A program made the position numbers and the translations under genes. Shown here piece after piece: positions 18,011 to 27,393 of a stretch of 37,006 nucleotides of DNA. Origin of the DNA: an uncultured Bacilli bacterium (GTDB lineage Bacteria; Bacillota_I; Bacilli_A; RF39; UBA660); contig CANQIN010000006.1 of assembly GCA_947623995.1 (NCBI GenBank), positions 1-37,006 on the forward strand. The letters are read 5' to 3'. Under the pieces are notes generated by a model. The model saw only the letters and a program-made list of their open reading frames with translations. It was not told where the DNA came from and did not search any database. Position 1 is the first letter of the stretch. Every line of letters begins with the position of its first letter.

Positions 18011-19603
18011 ATGGTATTTATGGAAGATAAAAAAGAAAATAAAACTTTTATAATGGTATTAATAGGAATAATAGGAGCTTGTTTAATTACAATTGGACTA
18101 ACTTATGCCTATTGGATACTAACAAGAGAGCAAACAGGCGAGAATGTTGTTAATACAGCTTGTTTAAATATTAATTTTAACGGTGAAAATGATATAACAC
18201 TTGATAAAGCTTATCCAATGAATAATGAACAACTAGAAAAATTTTTAAGTACAGCAACACCATATCATTTTACCATAGAAAATACTTGTGATGATCTAGC
18301 AAACGCCACAATTAATTTAGAAAGCTTAAATGCAGGAGCAGAAAAACAATTAGAAGATGAATATATAAATGCAATTCTTTATGAGACAGATTATCATACT
18401 AATTTAAATAGTATCAAGAAATTAAGTGCAAGTATGTATAATGATGAAAATAAAGTAATATCAAATTCATTACATGCATATCAGTTATACAATTTTGTTT
18501 TACAAAAAGGAGAAACAAAAAGTTTTAATTTATTACTATATATGGATCCAGATACACCAATGGTAAGTGCCAATATGAATGCTAGTTGGAAAGGTAAAAT
18601 AACTCTAAGTGCTAACTATAAAGAAGAGCCAACTGCTAATTTGAATGGATTAAAAATACCAGTAGTAGAAACTGGCGATGGCTTATATGCTGTAAGTCAT
18701 GATGTAAGCGAAATAAGTACCGATTGGAATAAAACTGAATACAGGTATGCTGGAACTAATCCAAATAATTATGTATCATTTAATAATGAAATTTGGCGAG
18801 TAATTGGTTTAGTAAATGTTCAAACAGATAGTGGTATATTGCAAAGAATAAAAATAGTAAGAACAGATGAGGTAAAAGATCAAAAAAACTTTGGTAACTA
18901 TGCATGGGATAAAGCATCATCACCAAATAATAATTGGACATCATCAGGTTTAAAAAATATGTTAAACGGTATTTATTATTCAAGCGATATTGGAGAATGT
19001 TTTACAGGAAATAACAGTAGTATGACAAATTCTTCGACATGTGACTTTAGCACAGGAACAAATTTGCCAAAAGGCTTAGATGAAACTGCCAAGAAATTAA
19101 TAGATAATGAATTAGTTTGAAAAATAGGATGTTGGAATACTGCTAATATAAATGTAAATCAATTTTATGAAAAGGAGCGTGGAACAACAATATGTAATAA
19201 TAATCCTGTTGAATGGAACAGTACAACTGATACAGAAAATAAATATAATGGAATAGGGTTAATTTATCCAAGTGACTATGCATATAGTATAGGTGGAAAC
19301 ATAAGAAACAGTTGTTTAGAAAGCAATTTAAATAATTATGATAGTGAAAAATGTAAAGATGGAACGTGGTTAAAACCAAATAATCAATATTTTTGGACTA
19401 TAATGCCTTCTTCAGCTAATGATTTTTCAGCGTCTCTTATTAATTCTAGCGGAAATATTGGAGTAGATTACTATACTGCTTCTTCTGGTGAAATTTGGCC
19501 AACCTTATATCTAAAATCTTCTGTTAAAATAACACCTAATCAAAATCCAGAACAAGAATATGGAACTGTAGATAATCCATTTCAATTATCAATATCTGAG
19601 TAA
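18011..19603 (+). pseudogene. Membrane-anchored surface protein (TasA-like N-terminal region) interrupted by a single in-frame TGA at 19118-19120
   Basis: ORFs 18011-19120 and 19403-19603 are in the same frame; the translation after the TGA (KIGCWNTANINVNQFYEKERG...) continues alignment with the paralogue at 14352 up to NPFQL. First in-frame ATG after the leader is at about 18020. Confidence 0.75.
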
Positions 19604-19604
19604 T

Positions 19605-19627
19605 AAAACCTAATTTTAGGTTTTTTT
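19605..19627 (+). terminator. Rho-independent terminator
   Basis: AAAACCTAATTTTAGGTTTTTTT. Confidence 0.7.
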
Positions 19628-19638
19628 CTTTTGGTTGT

Positions 19639-19667
19639 TTGACTATTTTAATTTATTAGCATATAAT
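19639..19667 (+). promoter_or_regulatory. Putative sigma-A promoter of ABC exporter operon
   Basis: TTGACT-N17-TATAAT. Confidence 0.6.
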
Positions 19668-19677
19668 GTAAGAGTTC

Positions 19678-21828
19678 ATGAAAGGATTGATTTTATTGAA
19701 GAGTATTTTTAAGATATTAAAAAAGTTTACAATACCAATAATTATAACAATCTGTTTATTAGTTTTACAGGCAGAGTTTGATTTAAGTTTGCCTGATTAT
19801 ACAGCAAATATTATAAATATTGGTATTCAAGAAAAAGGTATAGAATATGCTTATCCAAATGTTGTTAGAAAAAGTATTTTAGATAAAGTATTAGAAATAT
19901 CTGATGATAAAGAATTTATTAGGGAACAGTATAATTTAGATAATGATAAATATTATGTTAAAGATTTAAAAAAAGAAGATAAAGAATTATTAGAAGATAA
20001 AATAATTAAAGATTTTATGTTTATTATGATGATTGATTCTAATAATGAACAGATAAGAAATTCTTTAAATATTAATACTGATTTAAATACTTTTTATAGT
20101 ATGTTACCTGTTGAACAAAAAATTGCAATGAAAAATAATATGTTAGAAAATGTTAGTAATCTAGATGATACAATGATTAAACAAATGGCTATTGAATCAG
20201 TAAAACAAGAATATCAAAATAATGGTTTTGATCTTGATAAATTACAAATAGATTATATTATTTCTAATGGGCTTAAGATGATTTGTTTAGCATTATTATT
20301 AATGGTATGTGCAATATCAGTAGGCTTTTTAGCTAGTAGAATTGCTACTAAATTTAGTTATTTATTAAGAGAAAAAGTTGTTAGTAAAATTATGAGTTTT
20401 TCATCTAAAGAATTTAATTTATTTTCTCTTGCAAGTTTAATTACTCGTTCTACTAATGATGTTCAACAAATTCAAATGATTATCTTTATGTTTTTAAGAA
20501 TTATAGTATTCGCACCTATTATGGGTTTTGGAGCTTTATTTAAAGTTTTAGGTAATCAAATGAATTGGGTGTTAGCTTTAGCGGTAGGTTTAATTTTATT
20601 AATTGTTTTATTCTTATTTATATTTGCAATGCCTAAATTTAAATTAATTCAAAAATTAGTTGATAAGTTAAATTTAGTTACAAGAGAAAGATTAACAGGT
20701 ATTCCTGTAATAAGAGCTTTTGGAACTGTTAAAGTTGAAGAAAAAAGATTTGCAGATGTTAATAATGATTTAGCTAAAACCATTCAATTTTGTGATCGAG
20801 TAATGGGGATTATGATGCCTACTATGATGTTTATTATGAATGGCGTATCAATTTTAATTATTTGGGTTGGAGCATCGCAAATAGATGCTGGTACAGTTCA
20901 AATTGGAACTCTTATGGCTTTTATTACTTATTCAATTCAAGTTATAATGTCATTCTTAATGATTAGTATGGTATCAATTATGTTACCAAGATCATTAATT
21001 AGTTTTAAAAGAGTAGCTGAAGTTTTAAATAAAGAAAGTTCAATTTTAGAAAATGAAAATCCTGAAGAATTTAAAAATAATGAGGGAACAGTCGAATTTA
21101 AAAATGTTAGTTTTTCATATCCTGATGCAGATGGAGAAGTATTAAGTGATATTTCCTTTAAAGCTAAAAAAGGAACTACTACGGCTATTATTGGGTCAAC
21201 TGGTTCTGGAAAAAGTACGTTAATTAATTTAATTCCAAGATTTTTTGATGTAACTAAAGGAAGTATTTTAGTTGATGGTACAGATATTAAAAATGTGGAT
21301 ATTCATGCCTTAAGAGATCGAATAGGTTATGTTCCTCAAAAAGGTAATTTGTTTTTTGGGACAATTAAGAGTAATGTTTTATTTGGTCAAGATGAAAACA
21401 ATGAAAAAGTTTTAAAAGAAGCTTGTGAAGTCGCACAGGCAAGTGATTTTATAAGCAAACTGCCAAATGAATATAATTATGCAGTTAGTCAAGGTGGCAC
21501 TAATGTAAGTGGTGGTCAAAGACAAAGACTATCGATTGCAAGAGCCATAGCTAAAAAACCGGAAATATATATTTTTGATGATTCTTTTTCAGCCTTAGAT
21601 TTTAAAACTGATGCTAATTTAAGAAAGGCTTTAAGAGAATATACTAATGATGCTACAATATTAATTGTTGCTCAAAGAATAAGTACGGTTTTAAATGCTG
21701 ATCAAATTGTGGTTTTAGATAGCGGTAAAGTAGTTGGTATTGGTACACATGAAGAATTATTTAAAAATTGTGATGTATATAAAGAAATTGCTTTATCACA
21801 ATTAAAGGAGAGTGAGTTAAATGCATAG
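19678..21828 (+). CDS. ABC exporter half-transporter (permease-ATPase), degenerate-site subunit
   Basis: TM domain with large extracytoplasmic insertion; Walker A GSTGSGKST, signature VSGGQRQR, Walker B IYIFDDS (Asp at catalytic Glu position). Start could be the downstream TTG at ~19696. Confidence 0.9.
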   Translation: MKGLILLKSIFKILKKFTIPIIITICLLVLQAEFDLSLPDYTANIINIGIQEKGIEYAYPNVVRKSILDKVLEISDDKEFIREQYNLDNDKYYVKDLKKEDKELLEDKIIKDFMFIMMIDSNNEQIRNSLNINTDLNTFYSMLPVEQKIAMKNNMLENVSNLDDTMIKQMAIESVKQEYQNNGFDLDKLQIDYIISNGLKMICLALLLMVCAISVGFLASRIATKFSYLLREKVVSKIMSFSSKEFNLFSLASLITRSTNDVQQIQMIIFMFLRIIVFAPIMGFGALFKVLGNQMNWVLALAVGLILLIVLFLFIFAMPKFKLIQKLVDKLNLVTRERLTGIPVIRAFGTVKVEEKRFADVNNDLAKTIQFCDRVMGIMMPTMMFIMNGVSILIIWVGASQIDAGTVQIGTLMAFITYSIQVIMSFLMISMVSIMLPRSLISFKRVAEVLNKESSILENENPEEFKNNEGTVEFKNVSFSYPDADGEVLSDISFKAKKGTTTAIIGSTGSGKSTLINLIPRFFDVTKGSILVDGTDIKNVDIHALRDRIGYVPQKGNLFFGTIKSNVLFGQDENNEKVLKEACEVAQASDFISKLPNEYNYAVSQGGTNVSGGQRQRLSIARAIAKKPEIYIFDDSFSALDFKTDANLRKALREYTNDATILIVAQRISTVLNADQIVVLDSGKVVGIGTHEELFKNCDVYKEIALSQLKESELNA

Positions 21829-23617
21829 AGGACCTAGTACTGAAAAAGCTGAAGACTTTAAAGGGACTTTAAAAAAATTAATTCGCTATATCTCTAAATA
21901 TAAAGTATCATTAATTATTGTTTTTGTTGTGGCCATATTGAGTACCATTTTTTCCATAGTGGGACCTAAAATACTTGGAAATGCCACCCAAGAATTATAT
22001 GTTGGTGTTGTAAATAAAATAAATGGAACAGGTTCAATTAATTTTGGAGCCATTGGTAATATTTTGTTATTTTTATTAGCTTTATATGTTTTATCAGCCA
22101 TATTCTCTTATATTGAAAGTTGGATTATGGCAGGTATTAGTAAAAAGGTAACTTTTGGTCTTAGAAAACAAATGAGTGAAAAAATTAAAAAATTACCAAT
22201 GAATTATTTTGATAAAAATACCACTGGAGAATCATTATCATTATTTTCAAATGATGTTGATATCTTAGGAATGAGTTTAAATCAAAGTGCGGTTACTCTT
22301 GTAACAAGCATTGTAACGGTTATTGGTATTTTTGCTATAATGTGTTCAATAAATATTACATTAGCAATTTTAACAGCTTTAGTTTTGCCAATTGCAAGTA
22401 TTATTGTTAGTATAATTGTTTCTAAAAGTCAAAAACATTTTGCTAATCAACAAAAGTATTTAGGGCATGTTGATGGTGAGATTGAAGAAATGCTTGGCGG
22501 ACACATGGTTGTTAAAGCTTTTAATGCAGAAGACGAGATGTTGGCAAAATTTGATGAAGATAATAAAATGCTTTATGAATCAGCTTGGAAGAGTCAATTT
22601 TTATCAGGATTAATGCATCCAATTATGAATTTTATTGGTAATATCAATTATGTTATTATCTCAATTTTTGGAGCTTATTTTGTTATTCAAGGTAAAATTA
22701 CAGTTGGTAATATTCAATCTTTTATTCAATATTCTAAAAATTTTACTCAACCAATTGCCCAATTAGCAAATGTAATGAATCAATTACAACAAATGGTGGC
22801 AGCAGCAGAACGAATTTTTAAATTTTTAGATGAAGAAGAAGAAATTGAAGGTGAAAGAAAACCAGTAGTAGAAGAAAAAATTAAAGGAAATATTACTTTT
22901 TCACATGTTAATTTTGGTTATCAAAAAGATAAAACTATTATTCATGATTTTAATGCCAAGGTTAAAGCTGGACAAAAAATTGCTATTGTTGGACCAACGG
23001 GCGCTGGAAAAACAACAATTGTTAAATTACTAATGCGTTTTTATCCTTTAAATAGTGGAACAATATATTTAGATGGTGAAGATATTTCTAAATTAAATAA
23101 AGACGAATATCGTAAATTATTTGGGATGGTTTTACAAGATACTTGGTTATTTAGTGGAACAATTATGGAAAATTTACGTTATGGCAAAATAACAGCTAGT
23201 GATGAAGAAGTAATTGAAGCTGCTAAAAAAGCTAGAATTCATCATTTTATTACAACTTTAAGTGATGGTTATAATATGGAACTTAATGAAGAAACAAGTA
23301 ATATAAGTGGTGGTCAAAAACAATTACTTACTATTGCTAGAGCAATACTAGCTGACCCAAAAATATTAATCTTAGATGAAGCGACAAGTAATGTTGATAC
23401 TAGAACCGAAGGCTTAATTCAAAAAGCAATGGATGAATTAATGAGAGGAAGAACATCATTCATCATTGCCCACCGTTTATCTACAATCATTAATGCTGAT
23501 TTAATTTTAGTTATGAATGAAGGGGATATAGTTGAAGTTGGAAGTCATGAAGAACTATTAAAGAAAAATGGCTTTTATGCAAGTATATATAATAGTCAGT
23601 TTGATAGTATTAATTAA
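21821..23617 (+). CDS. ABC exporter half-transporter, canonical-site subunit
   Basis: Walker A GPTGAGKTT, signature ISGGQKQ, Walker B ILILDEA; overlaps previous gene. Confidence 0.93.
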   Translation: MHRGPSTEKAEDFKGTLKKLIRYISKYKVSLIIVFVVAILSTIFSIVGPKILGNATQELYVGVVNKINGTGSINFGAIGNILLFLLALYVLSAIFSYIESWIMAGISKKVTFGLRKQMSEKIKKLPMNYFDKNTTGESLSLFSNDVDILGMSLNQSAVTLVTSIVTVIGIFAIMCSINITLAILTALVLPIASIIVSIIVSKSQKHFANQQKYLGHVDGEIEEMLGGHMVVKAFNAEDEMLAKFDEDNKMLYESAWKSQFLSGLMHPIMNFIGNINYVIISIFGAYFVIQGKITVGNIQSFIQYSKNFTQPIAQLANVMNQLQQMVAAAERIFKFLDEEEEIEGERKPVVEEKIKGNITFSHVNFGYQKDKTIIHDFNAKVKAGQKIAIVGPTGAGKTTIVKLLMRFYPLNSGTIYLDGEDISKLNKDEYRKLFGMVLQDTWLFSGTIMENLRYGKITASDEEVIEAAKKARIHHFITTLSDGYNMELNEETSNISGGQKQLLTIARAILADPKILILDEATSNVDTRTEGLIQKAMDELMRGRTSFIIAHRLSTIINADLILVMNEGDIVEVGSHEELLKKNGFYASIYNSQFDSIN

Positions 23618-23634
23618 TTTAGTTTTTAATAATT

Positions 23635-23667
23635 GATATTGTTGGTTATAAGCAATATCTTTTTTTC
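23635..23667 (+). terminator. Rho-independent terminator
   Basis: GATATTG-TTGGTTATAAG-CAATATC followed by T tract. Confidence 0.7.
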
Positions 23668-23746
23668 TTATCTTTTGTTATTATATATTTAGTTTATTTT
23701 AGTTTAAAACTAAAAAGAATGTATATAATAAAGAAAGAGGTGCCTA

Positions 23747-25024
23747 ATGATGAAATACAAGCAATATGATTTTGAAAGTTTTAGGGTTTTAACAATTACT
23801 AGCGAACAATTTAAAAATGTTCATATGGAAATTAATTTTATTGATGATGTAGATAATATTTCTATGCCTCTACGTTCTTTTTTAGTTAATTTAATGGGTT
23901 ATACAAGTAAAATATATCCTACTAAAAGAGAAATGTTAATTGCTTTAGAAAATCTTTATAATAGTGTTTATTATACTAATTATTCAAGGGTTGGAAAATC
24001 TTATATTGCTAATTTTGTTTTAGATTTTGTTAGTCCTAGATATATTAAAGATAAAAAATATTTAGAAAATTGTATTAAGTTTTTATGTGAACAAGTTTTA
24101 AATCCTAATATTAATGATGATAAATTTGATGAGAGAAGTAAAGAAATTATTAAAGAACGTATTCATCAAAATATTGACCATTATAAAGAAAGTGCTTTTT
24201 CTTATGCTTTTTGTGAATCAAGAAAATTTTTATTTAAAGATAGTATATCTGGAAAGATGATTAATGGTACTCATGAAGAATTAGATAGTATTAATAATGA
24301 AGATTTAATTAATGATTATCATAAATTATTTGAAGATGCTAAAGTAGATATTTTAATTATTGGCGATTTAGATATGGATAAATGTGTATCTTATATTAAT
24401 AAATATTTTCAAAAAAAGTCTATTGTAGAAAATACTTATCAAAATAGTATCTCTAATAAAATTAATCCTTATGAAGAATTAGAAGTAGAAGGTAAATATG
24501 CCCAAACACAATTGTTAATGTATTTACAATTTGATGAATTAAGTGAATTTGAATTATATGCCGTATCTACTTTATATTTACAAATTTTAGGAAGAGCCAA
24601 TCAATCTGATAAATTAGCTAGATACTTAAGAATAGAAAATCCTTTAGTGTATTCAAGAGGTATTCGATTTGATTATCCTAATAAATATCTTTTAATTTAT
24701 ACAGGTTTAAAATATGATAATGTTAAAGAAGCTATTAAAGGAATTGATCGGGCTTTAAAAGAAATGGCTAATGGAGAAATTGATGAAGATTATTTTGAAC
24801 TTCAAAAAGAAAAAGTTTTATCTAATATGACTATGAATGAAGATGATGAAGAATATTTAATTGGGGAATATTATATGCATTCTTTATTTAATAGACCTCT
24901 TCCCAAAGATAGAAGAGAATTAATTAAACAAGTAACAATTGATGATATTAAAAAATTAGCTAAGAAATTTAAGAAAACTTTAACTTATATATTAAAGGAG
25001 ACTGTTGATGATGAAGGAAATTAA
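23747..25024 (+). CDS. M16 (insulinase-like) peptidase family protein, YmfF-like, apparently lacking the HXXEH zinc motif
   Basis: Located before an M16 member with HXXEH; EGKYAQTQLLMYLQFDELS and overall length typical of YmfF-like proteins; no HXXEH seen. Confidence 0.7.
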   Translation: MMKYKQYDFESFRVLTITSEQFKNVHMEINFIDDVDNISMPLRSFLVNLMGYTSKIYPTKREMLIALENLYNSVYYTNYSRVGKSYIANFVLDFVSPRYIKDKKYLENCIKFLCEQVLNPNINDDKFDERSKEIIKERIHQNIDHYKESAFSYAFCESRKFLFKDSISGKMINGTHEELDSINNEDLINDYHKLFEDAKVDILIIGDLDMDKCVSYINKYFQKKSIVENTYQNSISNKINPYEELEVEGKYAQTQLLMYLQFDELSEFELYAVSTLYLQILGRANQSDKLARYLRIENPLVYSRGIRFDYPNKYLLIYTGLKYDNVKEAIKGIDRALKEMANGEIDEDYFELQKEKVLSNMTMNEDDEEYLIGEYYMHSLFNRPLPKDRRELIKQVTIDDIKKLAKKFKKTLTYILKETVDDEGN

Positions 25025-26306
25025 AATAAAAGGAATAAATGAAAGTATTTATCATGAAACTTTAGACAATGGTTTAAATATTTATATCTGGGCTAATAAA
25101 CATTGTCATTCTTTTCAAGGTGTCTTAAATGTTTTTTATGGTGGTGATTATCTAGATTTTACTTGGAAGAATAAAAAATATCATGTTCATAGGGGGTCAG
25201 CTCATTATTTAGAACATATTATGTGTGAAAGTGATGAACCAATATTATCAAAATTTAATAAATTAGGTAGTTATAGTAATGCAGTTACAAGTAATATGAA
25301 AACAGCTTATGAATTTGTTGGAACAACTAAAATAAAAGAAAATATTGAATTACTTTTTAATACCGTTTTAGAAAAAGATTTTAGAGAAGAAGAAGTATTA
25401 CATGAAAGAGTACCAATTAAAGAAGAACAAAGAATGCGTGTTGATAGTGCATCTGTAATAGCCTATTTTACTTTAAATGATATGTTATTTAATAAATATC
25501 CTAATAATACTGAACTTGTTGGTTCTAAAAAAGATATTGAAAGTATTAATTTAGAAGAATTAAAATTAATTTATGATGCTTTTTATCATCCTGCTAATAT
25601 GGCTTTTGTTTTAACTGGTAATGTTGACCCTTATGAATGTTTAAAAATAATTAAAGAATATTTTAATAATAAAGAATTTTTAGAATGGAATAAACCAAAA
25701 TTAATGAATTATAAAGAAGGTAAAAAAGTAAATATTTTAAAAAAAGAAATAAAAGTTAATATTGAAGAACCAGAAATAACTATTGCCGTTAAAATACCAT
25801 TAAATTTATTTAAAAATTATGAAACTTTAATGGTTATAAATATTTTAAAATTATTATTAGAATCTAATTTTGGCAGTACAACATTATTTAAAGAAGAATT
25901 AGTTGAAAAAAAATTAGTTTATAATTTATATTATACGGCTTATAAAGTTTATGATTATATTATTTTAGAAGTAGGGTGTCGAACAAAATATCCTAATGAT
26001 ATAGTAGATATTTTAATGGATAAATTAATGAATATGGAAATATTTGAAGATGAAGTTAAAAGAAAAGTAAAATCGGCTATTGCTACTTTAGTTTTAAGTT
26101 ATGAAAATTTAGAAGAAGTAAATGATATTATTAGTAATGATTTAACTTATGAAGGTAGAGTTATTAACAATGAAAAAGAATTATTAGAAAATATTAATAT
26201 TAATGATATGAAAAAAATCTATGATAAAATATCTTTTAAAGAAACTTCAGTATTAATAATGTTACCAAAAGAAACAAAAAATAAAGCAGAAAATGCTTGC
26301 AAGTAG
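25005..26306 (+). CDS. M16 zinc metallopeptidase family protein, YmfH-like
   Basis: HYLEH (HXXEH) zinc motif, FYHPANMAFVLTGNVDPYE. Confidence 0.85.
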   Translation: MMMKEIKIKGINESIYHETLDNGLNIYIWANKHCHSFQGVLNVFYGGDYLDFTWKNKKYHVHRGSAHYLEHIMCESDEPILSKFNKLGSYSNAVTSNMKTAYEFVGTTKIKENIELLFNTVLEKDFREEEVLHERVPIKEEQRMRVDSASVIAYFTLNDMLFNKYPNNTELVGSKKDIESINLEELKLIYDAFYHPANMAFVLTGNVDPYECLKIIKEYFNNKEFLEWNKPKLMNYKEGKKVNILKKEIKVNIEEPEITIAVKIPLNLFKNYETLMVINILKLLLESNFGSTTLFKEELVEKKLVYNLYYTAYKVYDYIILEVGCRTKYPNDIVDILMDKLMNMEIFEDEVKRKVKSAIATLVLSYENLEEVNDIISNDLTYEGRVINNEKELLENININDMKKIYDKISFKETSVLIMLPKETKNKAENACK

Positions 26307-26337
26307 GGATAAACTATGATAAGATTAGTTTGTCGTT

Positions 26338-26414
26338 GGGGGATTAGCTCAGCTGGCTAGAGCACCTGCCCTGCACGCAGGGGGTCGCGGGTTCGAATCC
26401 CACATCCTCCACCA
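26338..26414 (+). tRNA. tRNA-Ala (anticodon TGC), CCA encoded
   Basis: Acceptor GGGGGAT/ATCCTCC (one G-T), D-arm GCTC...GAGC, anticodon arm CCTGC-CCTGCAC-GCAGG, T-arm GCGGGTTCGAATCCCAC, ACCA 3' end. Confidence 0.96.
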
Positions 26415-26437
26415 AATTGATTTTTACTCGGACTTTT
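26411..26437 (+). repeat. tRNA 3'-end direct repeat (att-like), copy 1
   Basis: ACCAAATTGATTTTTACTCGGACTTTT; matches 27209-27234 apart from one T indel. Confidence 0.75.
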
Positions 26438-26454
26438 TGCAGTTCGAGTTTTAA
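26427..26454 (+). terminator. Terminator following tRNA-Ala
   Basis: CTCGGACT-TTTTGC-AGTTCGAG-TTTT. Confidence 0.6.
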
Positions 26455-26578
26455 AATGTTTTAAAATATGTTACAATAATTTACAAATTTAAATTGATTG
26501 AATGTAAATTTAGAAAACAACTTGCATATTTGACAAAATAATATAATTTATATTTAAAAAAGGAAATGAGTTGAAATA

Positions 26579-27172
26579 ATGAATAATAAAAAAAATACAA
26601 TAAGATTAGATTTTAAAACTTGGCTATTTTTGCATTTGACTAAGGCAGTTGAAACCGAGCATATACCTGTTGTAGAGGAAAAAAATAAAAAAATAATGGA
26701 TGTTAAAGATAGCAGGTCAAATGAAATATATATATTTAAAAATTATGAGGAATATAGAAATTTCTTTTTAATGTATTTAAACGATGTAGACAATGATTTA
26801 ATAAATTTAGCTATATATACAAAAGGAAGCAAAGGACAAATAGTAGCTTTAAAAGGTTTATGTGAGCGTATTATTGTTAAAAGGAAAGTTAAAGAATTTT
26901 TAAATTCTATAACACAGGAACAAATAAATAATATTCATTCAAAAGGTAAATTAACGCCATTAGAAGCAGTGAAACAATGGGAAGCATTTGACTTATGTAT
27001 TGAAGGAAGCAAAACATTTTTTTTAAAGAATAGATGTGAATATTTTGATTATAATTGTCATGAATGCTTAATGGAAACTGCTTCACATAAATTAGAACAT
27101 GATAAAATTAATTTTTCATTAAATAATTCTATAATTGAAGAAACTGAGGTTACTAAAAAACTTAATTTGTAA
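26579..27172 (+). CDS. Unknown protein with C-terminal Cys cluster (CEYFDYNCHEC), located between the att-like repeats
   Basis: ORF with GGAAATGAG RBS-like sequence; only gene between the repeats. Confidence 0.65.
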   Translation: MNNKKNTIRLDFKTWLFLHLTKAVETEHIPVVEEKNKKIMDVKDSRSNEIYIFKNYEEYRNFFLMYLNDVDNDLINLAIYTKGSKGQIVALKGLCERIIVKRKVKEFLNSITQEQINNIHSKGKLTPLEAVKQWEAFDLCIEGSKTFFLKNRCEYFDYNCHECLMETASHKLEHDKINFSLNNSIIEETEVTKKLNL

Positions 27173-27208
27173 TAAATTATATGAAATTGTTATATATTCC
27201 TTTAGGGT

Positions 27209-27234
27209 ACCAAATTGATTTTACTCGGACTTTT
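27209..27234 (+). repeat. tRNA 3'-end direct repeat (att-like), copy 2
   Basis: ACCAAATTGATTTTACTCGGACTTTT. Confidence 0.75.
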
Positions 27235-27393
27235 ATAGTTTAAATCTTTAATATTTTGATGTATAGTACTTTTAATTTAAATCTTTAATATGAAGTAATT
27301 GATAAATGGATTTTAGTAATTTATAAAAAAAATAAAACATGCTATAATTTTTATAGAAAGAAGAAAGTATTTTAGAAAAGAAGGTAGATTTAT

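Noticed and set aside
18780-19379. Minus-strand ORFs 18780-18983 and 19143-19379
   Set aside because: Antisense to the surface protein gene; Leu/Tyr/His-rich shadow translations.
18011-19603. Genome-wide TGA=Trp code (Mycoplasma-like)
   Set aside because: Other ORFs end in TGA next to terminators and conserved genes have no internal TGA; a local event is more likely.
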